Source of the DNA: Burkholderiales bacterium
Lineage (GTDB): Bacteria > Pseudomonadota > Gammaproteobacteria > Burkholderiales > Burkholderiaceae_C
Assembly: GCA_028869035.1 (NCBI GenBank)
Contig: JAGWTL010000146.1
Span: 1-7,116, forward strand
Direction of reading: 5' to 3'
Length of the DNA stretch: 7,116 bases
The position numbers and the translations under genes are program-made. The notes beneath the pieces were generated by a model that saw only the letters and a program-made list of their open reading frames with translations, did not search any database and was not told the DNA's origin. Shown here in pieces: positions 1 to 5,555 of this stretch (position 1 is the first letter of the stretch; each line of letters starts with the position of its first letter).

Positions 1-674
1 ATCACCTCCAGGTAACGGCCGTCCTCGTCCAGCACCAGCAGCAGGTCGGGTGAAGCCCGGATGATCGCGCGGCGCAGGGCTTCGCTGCGCGTCAGTGCCT
101 CTTTGGAGCGGCGCTGCATCTGCAGGTCGTTGAGCAGCAGGGCCAGCAGGGCCGTGCTCGGGGCCAGTACGAAGAGGTAGGGGACGGCCACCGTGTCCAG
201 CAGTTTTTGCAGATGCTGCAACGGCAGCAGCAGGAACCAGCCCAGGCAGGCGATGTGCAGCAGCAGTCCGAACATCATGAAATCAAGCAGCTTGGGCTGG
301 GCCCAGCCCCGGTGCAGCGCGCGTCGCATGGCCAGGCCGAAGAGCACGGAGGTGGCGATGACGGCCACACCCACGGGGGCGCCGGCGCCACCCAGCCACA
401 GTCGGTAAGCAGCGGCCATGAGGCCGGCGATCATGGCGGCGGGCAGGCCGGCAAAGATGCCGGTCACGCCGAGGATGACCGAGCGCCCGTCGAAAATCAC
501 CCCGGGCGCCAGATTGGCAGGGTGCATCATGCCGAAGATGCTGATGGCCCCGAAAATCAGGCCGGCGGCCAGACCGGCGGCCAGATGGCGGCTGCCCCAG
601 ATGCGCACATTGAACTCGTAAAGTGCCGACAGAGCAAGCAGGAGCGCTGTGCTGTAGATGAGGTCCAGCGTCAT
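1..674 (-). CDS. Membrane sensor protein, 5TMR-LYT-like domain plus start of PAS domain (partial, C-terminus off window)
   Basis: This gene reads leftward from an ATG at 672-674 and stays open to the window edge, giving 224 residues. Hydrophobic segments lie at about residues 5-20, 31-49, 67-90, 100-116, 131-150 and 162-182. Residues 62-97 (FDGRSVILGVTGIFAGLPAA, then a Gly-rich stretch ending RLWLGG) resemble the conserved core of the 5TMR-LYT module, a multi-helix membrane sensor known from LytS-type kinases and some diguanylate cyclases. A charged linker (about 183-200) leads to RRAIIRASPDLLLVLDEDGR and YLEV, which looks like the beginning of a PAS domain. The expected role is membrane signal sensing with a histidine kinase or GGDEF/EAL output, but the output domain is not in the window, so the class is undecided. 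The ATG was chosen because the first helix begins almost at once; no strong ribosome site precedes it. A TATGAT -10-like sequence sits upstream on this strand (743-748) without a good -35 box. Confidence 0.8.
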   Translation of the reverse strand, partial: MTLDLIYSTALLLALSALYEFNVRIWGSRHLAAGLAAGLIFGAISIFGMMHPANLAPGVIFDGRSVILGVTGIFAGLPAAMIAGLMAAAYRLWLGGAGAPVGVAVIATSVLFGLAMRRALHRGWAQPKLLDFMMFGLLLHIACLGWFLLLPLQHLQKLLDTVAVPYLFVLAPSTALLALLLNDLQMQRRSKEALTRSEALRRAIIRASPDLLLVLDEDGRYLEV

Positions 675-834
675 GGGGCGGGTGGTTCCCTGGTCTGATG
701 GCCGGAGGCGGGTCCGGGTGGTGGCTGGGGAGGGCTTGCGCCATCATATAGTCAAGAGCGGCTCGAAATGGTGCACAGGACGGGGCGGGGTGCTGCAGCT
801 CCTGGCCCGTTTCGTGAAGTCTTACCATTGCGGC

Positions 835-975
835 ATGAAAATGACTTACATCTTCGCCGCCATTCTTGCCTGCAGCGTCATCGGCGCGCTGGTCCCCACG
901 CGCATGGTCAAGACCCTGCTGCTGCTGCTGTCCGGCGCGCTGGCCGCCTACGGCCTGTACCGGCTGCTGGGCTGA
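835..975 (+). CDS. Small hydrophobic membrane protein (46 aa), function unknown
   Basis: The ORF starts MKMTYIFAAILACSVIGALV and ends AAYGLYRLLG. It has two hydrophobic stretches (about residues 4-21 and 27-43) separated by a short PTRMVK turn, consistent with a two-helix hairpin or a signal anchor plus one helix. I do not recognise a family. Supporting a real gene: the hydrophobic pattern with a basic turn is coherent, and the stop codon abuts a hairpin shared with the convergent dioxygenase gene, as expected at a true gene end. Against it: there is no clear Shine-Dalgarno before the ATG at 835, a second in-frame ATG lies at 841, and short ORFs are easily spurious in GC-rich DNA. The frame is open further upstream to 658, but that extension reads as low-complexity Arg/Gly/Val-rich sequence and is unlikely to be translated. 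Confidence 0.5.
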   Translation: MKMTYIFAAILACSVIGALVPTRMVKTLLLLLSGALAAYGLYRLLG

Positions 976-991
976 AGCGCCTCAGGCGCTT
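975..991. terminator. Compact hairpin between convergent genes
   Basis: AAGCGCC (975-981), a 3-nt loop TCA (982-984) and GGCGCTT (985-991) form a perfect 7-bp GC-rich stem. The loop is the complement of the dioxygenase stop codon, and the left arm begins on the last base of the stop codon of the 46-residue ORF. On each strand only two or three T residues follow, so this is at best a weak bidirectional intrinsic terminator. Confidence 0.4.
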
Positions 992-1764
992 TCCATCGCA
1001 AACGCATCCATGGCCAGCATGCTGTACATGACCTCGCGGCTGAGGTAGTCGGGCCGCGCGCCATCGGCGGCCGCGCCCAGCGCGAAGAACAGCGGCAGGA
1101 AATGGTCCTCCGTCGGGTGCGCGCGTTGGGCGTGCGGGGCCTGGCGGCGGTAGTCCAGCAGGGCGGCTGTGTCACCCTGCGTGATCCTCTCTTCCACCCA
1201 GCGGCTGAACTCGATGACGTAGGGTGCGGGCTCACGCTCGCCGCCGAAGAATTCGCTGAGGTTGTGCGTCATGCTGCCCGTGCCCATGAGCAGCACATTG
1301 CGCTCGCGCAGGGGGCGCAGCGCGCGGCCCAGCGCGTAGACCTGGGCCGGGCCCCAGCCGGCGGGCAGCGCCACCTGCAGCACGGGCACGTCGGCTTCGG
1401 GGTACATGTGCAGCAGCGGCACCCAGGTGCCGTGGTCGAAGGGGCGGCGCTGGTCCAGGCCGGCCTCGATGCCGGCCGCCTGCAGCAGCGCCACCACCTC
1501 CTGCGCCAGCGCGGGCTGGCCCGGTGCGGGGTATTGCAGCTGGTAGAGCTCGGGCGGAAAACCGCCGAAGTCATGCCAGGTCTGCGGCGCGGGCGTGCCC
1601 ATCACCATGGGCGCGCGCGCCATCCAGTGCGGCGACATCACCACGATGGCGCTGGGCTTGCCATGCGCCTGCGCCCAGGCGCGCAGGGCCGGGCCGGTGC
1701 TGCCGGCATCCACGGCGAACAGGGGTGCGCCGTGCGAGACAAAAAGGCTGGGCAGGGTGTTCAT
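982..1764 (-). CDS. ygiD: Class III extradiol dioxygenase, YgiD / 4,5-DOPA dioxygenase type
   Basis: The 260-residue product fits the DODA-type class III extradiol ring-cleavage family: single-domain, cytoplasmic, metal-dependent enzymes that insert O2 next to a catechol ring. E. coli YgiD and plant DOPA 4,5-dioxygenase belong here. Family landmarks visible are SHGAP (residues 10-14, His11), SPHW (44-47, His46), FDHGTWVPLLHMYPEAD (109-125), GSMTHNL (163-169) and HPTEDHFLPL (216-225); these histidines probably include the metal ligands. The length is normal for the family. The ATG at 1764 is chosen over an upstream in-frame start at 1791 because AGAGGAG lies five bases before it and the protein then begins directly at the family N-terminus (MNTLPSLFVSHGAP). 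Its start overlaps the esterase stop by four bases (ATGA), indicating translational coupling. The natural substrate cannot be told from sequence; DOPA is only the best-known one for the family. Confidence 0.9.
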   Translation of the reverse strand: MNTLPSLFVSHGAPLFAVDAGSTGPALRAWAQAHGKPSAIVVMSPHWMARAPMVMGTPAPQTWHDFGGFPPELYQLQYPAPGQPALAQEVVALLQAAGIEAGLDQRRPFDHGTWVPLLHMYPEADVPVLQVALPAGWGPAQVYALGRALRPLRERNVLLMGTGSMTHNLSEFFGGEREPAPYVIEFSRWVEERITQGDTAALLDYRRQAPHAQRAHPTEDHFLPLFFALGAAADGARPDYLSREVMYSMLAMDAFAMESA

Positions 1765-2435
1765 GCGGGCTCCTCTCCGGGTTGTATCCATAGGCGGGCC
1801 GGGATGTGGCTCTGCAGTTTCTCCACGGCCAGCGCCACCAGATCGGGGTGCAGCTCGTGGCCGATGAAGGGCAGCACATCGGCGGTGAAGTCCACGCCCA
1901 GCGATTTCAGGCGCATGGCGCCTTCGATGGCGTGGCTGTAGGGCATGACCGTGTCGGCCTTGCCGTGCAGCAGGTGGATGGTGCTGCCTTCGTGCAGCGG
2001 CTCCTCGGGCAGGCGCGCGAAACGCCCGCTCAGTGCCAGCACACGCGCCGCCACCGGCTCGGCTTGCAGCGCGGAGGCCAGGGCCATGATGGCGCCCTGC
2101 GAGAAGCCCACCAGCGCGGTTCCCGCGGCGTCCACGCCGGCGCGCTCCTGCCAGTGGCGCACGGCAAATTCAAAGGCGGGCAGGGCCGCGTCCACGCGCG
2201 TCGGGCGGTTCTCTTCCGTCACACCGGTCACGGAAAACCATTGCCGGCTACCGGGGGCGAGTTCGCTGGGGTAGGGCGCGTCCACCGCGACCACCATGGC
2301 CTGCGGGAAGGCCTGGACATAGGCCAGTCCCAGCCCGGTCAGGGACTGCGCGTTCGAGCCCACGCCGTGGAAGAGCAGGATGAGCTGCGCTGCCTTGCTG
2401 GGCTGCTGGAGGATGAGGGCTTGGGGCTGGTTCAT
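1761..2435 (-). CDS. ypfH: Alpha/beta-hydrolase esterase, YpfH / carboxylesterase-phospholipase family
   Basis: The 224-residue product has the fold markers of the small carboxylesterase/phospholipase family that includes E. coli YpfH: an oxyanion-type LLFHGVGSN (residues 20-28), the nucleophile elbow GFSQG (110-114, Ser112), the acid in HGKADTVMP (Asp161) and the terminal histidine in IGHEL (His193). The Ser-Asp-His triad is therefore complete and in the usual order, so the enzyme should be an active serine hydrolase. There is no signal peptide, which suggests a cytoplasmic location. The start at 2435 is preferred because AGGAAG lies just upstream (sequence ACAGGAAGCAC before the ATG); the frame extends 20 residues further to 2495 but with no family-like sequence. 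It is the first gene of a coupled pair with the dioxygenase, overlapping it by ATGA, and is divergent from lysR. The substrate is unknown; an ester or thioester feeding the dioxygenase is conceivable but unproven. Confidence 0.87.
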   Translation of the reverse strand: MNQPQALILQQPSKAAQLILLFHGVGSNAQSLTGLGLAYVQAFPQAMVVAVDAPYPSELAPGSRQWFSVTGVTEENRPTRVDAALPAFEFAVRHWQERAGVDAAGTALVGFSQGAIMALASALQAEPVAARVLALSGRFARLPEEPLHEGSTIHLLHGKADTVMPYSHAIEGAMRLKSLGVDFTADVLPFIGHELHPDLVALAVEKLQSHIPARLWIQPGEEPA

Positions 2436-2572
2436 GTGCTTCCTGTCTGCGCCGCTGGGTGCGGCACTGGATCCACTGTATTGATTTCCAATCATTTGAT
2501 AAATACCGCTTTGATTGACTTATTGATCAATGAAATGAAACAATAAAGGCCAAAATCAGCCAAGTAAGTGAC
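2436..2572. promoter_or_regulatory. Divergent control region between the esterase/dioxygenase operon and lysR
   Basis: This 137-bp gap is distinctly AT-rich from about 2476 to 2556, in contrast to the surrounding coding DNA. It holds four TTGAT copies at 2481, 2496, 2511 and 2523, an inverted repeat TGATT-N3-AATCA (2482-2494) and a perfect palindrome ATTGATCAAT (2522-2531). LysR regulators commonly bind T-N11-A dyads in such divergent regions, so these are candidate operator sites. For lysR a possible promoter is TTGACT (2515-2520) with an 18-base spacer to AACAAT (2539-2544). For the minus-strand operon a possible pair is TTGATC (complement of 2525-2530) with a 19-base spacer to TATTTA (complement of 2500-2505). 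The promoter assignments are weak matches; the existence of a control region is well supported by the gene arrangement. Confidence 0.65.
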
Positions 2573-3469
2573 ATGGACCAGTTCAAGGAGATCGAAGCCT
2601 TCGTGGCGGTGGCCCAGTTGGGCAGCTTCGTGAAGGCGGCCGACCGGCTGGGCATTTCCAAGGCCATGGTCTCGCGCAACGTCAGCGAACTGGAGGCGCG
2701 TCTGGGCGTGCGGCTGATGCAGCGCACCACGCGCCGGCTTGCGCTGAGCGACGCGGGGGCCGACTACCTGCAGCGCTGCGTGCAGATCCTGGGCGAGCTG
2801 CACGACGCCAATGCCGCCGTCAGCGCCTCGGCCGTGCAGGCCCAGGGCCTGCTCAAGATCAGCGCGCCGCTGACCTTCGGCATCCGCCATCTGGCGCCGC
2901 TGTGGGGCGAGTTCCTGCGCATCCACCCGCGCGTGGAGCTGGAGGTGAACCTCAACGACCGCGTGGTGGACCTGATCGAGGAGGGCTACGACCTGGCGGT
3001 GCGCATCGGCCAGCTGGGCAGTTCCTCGCTGATCGCGCGGCGCATCGCCGGCACGCGCCTGGTGCTGTGCGCCTCGCCGCGTTATCTGCAGCAGGCCGCG
3101 CCGATCCAGGCGCTGGACGACATCGCCGACCACGCTGTGATCAGCTACACCTACCTGGCCACGGGTGAGCACTGGCATTTCACGGGGCCGGGCGGCGCAC
3201 GCAGCATCGAGGTGCATCCGCGCCTGCGCAGCAACAGCGGCGACACCTGCCGCGCCGCGGCCCTGGCGGACCAGGGCATCGTGTTCCAGCCCGGCTTTCT
3301 GGTGGGCGAGGACCTGAAGGCCGGGCGTCTGGTGGAAATCCTGCCGCGGTACACGGGGCCGGAGATCGACATCAGCGTGGTCTATCCCAGCCGGCACCAC
3401 CTGTCGCACAAGGTGCGTGCCATGGTGGAATTTTTGAGCGCAGCTTTCGCGCAGGTCGGGAGGGTCTGA
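2573..3469 (+). CDS. LysR-family transcriptional regulator (CrgA/DmlR-like subgroup)
   Basis: The product has 298 residues, the usual LysR length. The N-terminal winged helix-turn-helix is clear: FVAVAQLGSFVKAADRLGIS followed by KAMVSRNVSELEARLGVRLM and RTTRRLALSDAG (about residues 10-62). A linker helix (about 63-90) precedes the co-inducer-binding domain, which begins LLKISAPLTFGIRHLAPL (93-110) and contains the common motif LRSNSGDTCRAAALADQGIV (218-237). RTTRRLALSDAG and the NSGD motif fit the large CrgA/DmlR-like group. It is divergent from the esterase-dioxygenase operon, the typical arrangement in which a LysR protein controls its neighbour and itself, so it probably regulates that operon in response to an aromatic or related metabolite; this is inference. 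The ribosome site before the ATG is weak (AAGTAAGTGAC). A long frame on the opposite strand is only a GC-bias shadow. Confidence 0.93.
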   Translation: MDQFKEIEAFVAVAQLGSFVKAADRLGISKAMVSRNVSELEARLGVRLMQRTTRRLALSDAGADYLQRCVQILGELHDANAAVSASAVQAQGLLKISAPLTFGIRHLAPLWGEFLRIHPRVELEVNLNDRVVDLIEEGYDLAVRIGQLGSSSLIARRIAGTRLVLCASPRYLQQAAPIQALDDIADHAVISYTYLATGEHWHFTGPGGARSIEVHPRLRSNSGDTCRAAALADQGIVFQPGFLVGEDLKAGRLVEILPRYTGPEIDISVVYPSRHHLSHKVRAMVEFLSAAFAQVGRV

Positions 3470-3473
3470 TACC

Positions 3474-3577
3474 GACTTGCGTTCATTCAACAAGAACCGC
3501 TCGGGCTGAGCCTGTCGAAGCCCCTGCAGCCCTTCGACAGGCTCAGGGCGGACGGGGCTACCTTTGAACGCGAAGTC
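3474..3577. repeat. Nested inverted-repeat element between lysR and ureD
   Basis: The inner part is a perfect 15-bp inverted repeat, CTGAGCCTGTCGAAG (3506-3520) and CTTCGACAGGCTCAG (3532-3546), with an 11-nt loop. An outer pair, GACTTGCGTTCA (3474-3485) and TGAACGCGAAGTC (3565-3577), is also inverted and differs by one inserted base. The inner arms match, from memory, a palindrome (CTTCGACAGGCTCAGGGCGAACGG-like) that is dispersed in many proteobacterial genomes, usually just after genes. The element lies between the ends of two convergent genes, so it could act as a bidirectional transcription terminator or be a REP- or MITE-like non-coding repeat. No T-run follows the inner stem on either strand. 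Confidence 0.8.
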
Positions 3578-3592
3578 GTTGAGGCGTCGCTC

Positions 3593-4423
3593 CTACATCG
3601 CCCAGATGCGCGGCGGCACAGCGTCCAGCTGCCAGAGCTGCCGGCGCCAGGCGGCGCGCAGGCGCTTGAGCAGCTCCATGGCGGGCTCCACCAGCGGGGC
3701 CAGCACGCGCGCCACCAGCACCTGCGGGTGCGGGCTGGTGGCGCCGGCCGTGGCGCGCAGGGCGTGCGCGTCGATCAGCTCACGCACCACCTCGAGCGCG
3801 GCTTCGCGCCGGTCCCGTGGGATGGCCTCGCCGGCCACGAAAAACAGCGTGGCCAGGCAACGCTGGCCGGCCAGGCCCAGCGGGCCGTCCATCAGGCGTG
3901 CATCGTGGGCGGCGATGCAGCCCTGCTCCAGCCAGACGCCGGGCACTTCAAGGTGCTGGGCAAACGAGCCTTCGGTGAAGGGCTGGTTCGCTGCGGGCAG
4001 GCCCAGGGCTGTCACGTCCCAGCCCATGAGTTCGGCGCCCGGGGCCAGTTCGAACACGGCCTTGTTCTCGGCGCGGCACTGCCTGTAGGCCAGGGCCTCC
4101 AGCGGCAGCCACTCCAGGCGCGCGCCGGCCTCGATGCGCGCGTGCACCCACTGACGTGCGACTTCACCACTGCTGCGGTAAAAGCGCGTGGCGCCGGGTG
4201 TGGTGACCAGACCGTGCGCGCCGGGGCCGACGGTCAGCCTGATGTCCAGCGTATCGCCGCCGACCAGGCCGCCGGGCGGATGCACCAGCACGTTGTGGCA
4301 GATGCCGTCGCCTTCGGGGTAGAGGCTCTGCAGGATGCGCAGCGGGCCTTCATGGCGGTAATGCGCCAGGCTGCGGGTGTCGTCGCGGATGTAATCGAGT
4401 TGCAGCGAGGCGTGCCAGGTCAT
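3593..4423 (-). CDS. ureD: Urease accessory protein UreD (UreH)
   Basis: The 276-residue product matches UreD in length and landmarks: YPEGDGICHNVLVHPPGGLV followed by GGDTL (residues 35-58), VTTPGATRFYRS (73-84), WLPLEALAYRQCRAEN (105-120) and a C-terminal PRIWAM close to the family's usual PRIW ending. UreD is the cytoplasmic scaffold that binds apo-urease and recruits UreF and UreG so that nickel and carbonate are delivered to the active site. The start at 4423 gives the expected N-terminus (MTWHASLQLDY); AAAGG lies about 12 bases upstream, a poor ribosome site. The oddity is context: ureD normally leads a ureDABCEFG-type operon, but here its 3' side meets the convergent lysR gene and its 5' side the divergent proQ gene, so no other urease gene is next to it. 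All landmark motifs look intact, so it does not appear to be a decaying fragment. Confidence 0.93.
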   Translation of the reverse strand: MTWHASLQLDYIRDDTRSLAHYRHEGPLRILQSLYPEGDGICHNVLVHPPGGLVGGDTLDIRLTVGPGAHGLVTTPGATRFYRSSGEVARQWVHARIEAGARLEWLPLEALAYRQCRAENKAVFELAPGAELMGWDVTALGLPAANQPFTEGSFAQHLEVPGVWLEQGCIAAHDARLMDGPLGLAGQRCLATLFFVAGEAIPRDRREAALEVVRELIDAHALRATAGATSPHPQVLVARVLAPLVEPAMELLKRLRAAWRRQLWQLDAVPPRIWAM

Positions 4424-4435
4424 GCGGCAAGTCTA

Positions 4436-4447
4436 CCTTTGCAAAGG
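4436..4447. promoter_or_regulatory. 12-bp palindrome in the ureD-proQ divergent gap
   Basis: CCTTTGCAAAGG is a perfect 12-bp palindrome located 12 bp upstream of the ureD start and 49 bp upstream of the proQ start. The gap between these divergent genes is only 73 bp, so promoters for both must lie in or near it. The site could be an operator; I cannot match it to a known regulator. Confidence 0.35.
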
Positions 4448-4470
4448 GGCAGGCCCGGGTGACCGACAAT
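4440..4470 (+). promoter_or_regulatory. Possible proQ promoter
   Basis: TTGCAA (4440-4445) and GACAAT (4465-4470) resemble -35 and -10 boxes separated by 19 bases, with the ATG of proQ 26 bases after the -10 box. The spacer is longer than ideal and the -35 box overlaps the CCTTTGCAAAGG palindrome. This is a tentative assignment. Confidence 0.3.
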
Positions 4471-4496
4471 GTGGCCTTCTCTGAAATTCGAAACCC

Positions 4497-5213
4497 ATGA
4501 CGACCAGCCCTTCCCTGTCTACCGAACTCCCGACCGAAACGCAGGCGGCCCCTGTGGATGCGCCTGCCGCCAAACCCGAGGGCAAGGCCAAGCTGGCCGA
4601 GCGCAAGCAGTCGGCGCTGCCCGTGCTGGAAAAGCTCTATACCTACTACCCCCACCTTTTCGGGGCCGAGTTCCTGCCGCTCAAGCGCGGCATCTTCCAG
4701 GACCTGCTGGCCCGGCACCCGGACGTGTTCCAGCGCGACAGCCTCAAGGCCGCACTGGCTGTGCATGCGCGCTCCACGCGCTACCTGCAATGCGTGGCAG
4801 CGGGCAAGGCCCGGCATGACCTGGACGGCGCGATCGTGGAAGAGGTGGCGCCCGAGCATCTCTTTCAGGCCGTGGTGGAACTGCACCGCCGCCGCCAGGC
4901 CCGTACCCAGGACGATCTGCTGCCGAAACTGCGGGCCCAGCTGTCCGTCGCCTTCGAGGCCTCGGGCCTGAGCCGCCAGGACTATCTGGAGCGCGTGCAG
5001 CCCCAGGACGACAAGATCGCCGCCCTGCTGGACGAAGCGATGAATGAAAGCACGCAGAAGATCGCGCGCCAGGAGGCGCTGTTCAAGGCCTTCGAGGCCA
5101 GCGGCAAGAGCGCGCGCGAGTTCGCCGACATGTATGGCGTGCACGAGCGCGACGTCATCAAGGCGGGGTTGGCCCACAAACGCCGCGCGCAGACCGGCGC
5201 AGCCGCGACCTGA
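4497..5213 (+). CDS. proQ: ProQ/FinO-domain RNA chaperone
   Basis: The 238-residue protein has three parts. Residues 1-37 are a Pro/Ala/Lys-rich, probably disordered tail. Residues about 38-130 form a ProQ/FinO domain: VLEKLYTYYPHLFG (43-56), PLKRGIFQDLLARHPDVF (61-78) and the stretch KAALAVHARSTRYLQCVAAG with KARHDLDG (84-111), which carries the basic, aromatic and DLDG features of the RNA-binding face. Residues about 131-230 are a charged helical extension in which AFEASG-x-S occurs twice (152-159 and 198-205). FinO-domain proteins bind structured small RNAs and mRNA 3' ends and act as RNA matchmakers or stabilisers in the cytoplasm. The start codon is not preceded by a clear Shine-Dalgarno, but MTTSPSLSTE is the first in-frame ATG after the putative promoter. 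The VF530-family gene begins 17 bases after its stop, so the two are probably co-transcribed. The RNA targets cannot be inferred. Confidence 0.9.
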   Translation: MTTSPSLSTELPTETQAAPVDAPAAKPEGKAKLAERKQSALPVLEKLYTYYPHLFGAEFLPLKRGIFQDLLARHPDVFQRDSLKAALAVHARSTRYLQCVAAGKARHDLDGAIVEEVAPEHLFQAVVELHRRRQARTQDDLLPKLRAQLSVAFEASGLSRQDYLERVQPQDDKIAALLDEAMNESTQKIARQEALFKAFEASGKSAREFADMYGVHERDVIKAGLAHKRRAQTGAAAT

Positions 5214-5230
5214 AACCGGACGGGTCGCCC

Positions 5231-5479
5231 GTGTCCGCGCCGCCCCCCGCCCAGCCGCGCAACCCGCTGCACGGCCTGACGCTGGAGGCCATCGTCACGG
5301 CGCTGGTGGCGCACTACGGCTGGCCCGGTCTGGCCGAGCGTATCCCGGTGCGCTGTTTCAGCGTGGACCCCAGCATCAGCTCCAGCCTCAAGTTCCTGCG
5401 CAAGACACCTTGGGCGCGCGAGAAGGTCGAGGGCTTGTACCTCTACATGCTGCGCGAGCAGCGGCGCGCTGCAGGGTAG
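5231..5479 (+). CDS. VF530/DUF2132-family putative DNA-binding protein
   Basis: The 82-residue product closely fits the small VF530 family (DUF2132): NPLHGLTLEAIVTALVAHYG (residues 11-30), W31, then IPVRCFSVDPSISSSLKFLR (38-57) and KTPWAREKVEGLYL (58-71). The family is described as DNA-binding on structural grounds; a cellular role is not established. Translation probably starts at the GTG at 5231: no ATG exists near the beginning, and the conserved NPLHG then falls at residue 11, normal for this family. The ribosome site is weak. It sits 17 bases downstream of proQ on the same strand and is followed by a stem with a T-run, so it is likely the last gene of a proQ operon. The TPWAR motif and length indicate a complete protein. 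Confidence 0.88.
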   Translation: MSAPPPAQPRNPLHGLTLEAIVTALVAHYGWPGLAERIPVRCFSVDPSISSSLKFLRKTPWAREKVEGLYLYMLREQRRAAG

Positions 5480-5509
5480 GCCTGAAAGGGCGCATGCTGC
5501 CGCGCCTGC

Positions 5510-5555
5510 ATACTTCGTTGTCGCTGCCGTAACGAAAGCAACAAAGTATTTTTTT
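5510..5555 (+). terminator. Probable intrinsic terminator after the proQ-VF530 operon
   Basis: ATACTTCGTTG (5510-5520) pairs with CAACAAAGTAT (5539-5549) with a single C-A mismatch, leaving an 18-base loop, and the right arm runs into seven consecutive T residues (5549-5555). The position, 31 bases after the VF530 stop, is right for an intrinsic terminator. The stem is unusually AT-rich for this genome and the loop is long. A competing stem TTCGTT (5514-5519) with AACGAA (5531-5536) overlaps it. Confidence 0.5.

Noticed and set aside
207..828. Frames 207-698 plus and 283-828 minus over the sensor gene
   Set aside because: Another minus-strand frame (674 to the edge) gives a coherent membrane-domain and PAS protein; these two are compositionally biased shadows.
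1765..1791. Earlier in-frame start for the dioxygenase at 1791
   Set aside because: It would embed the strong AGAGGAG ribosome site in coding sequence and add nine residues (MDTTRRGAR) before the family N-terminus.
1102..2546. Two long plus-strand frames (1102-1941 and 1806-2546) opposite the dioxygenase and esterase
   Set aside because: Both are low-complexity Gly/His/Gln/Arg-rich shadows of well-supported minus-strand genes with full active-site motifs.
2492..3493. 333-residue minus-strand open frame opposite lysR
   Set aside because: It is antisense to a clear LysR gene, its sequence is rich in His, Gln, Arg and Ala with no domain, and such frames are expected from third-position GC bias.
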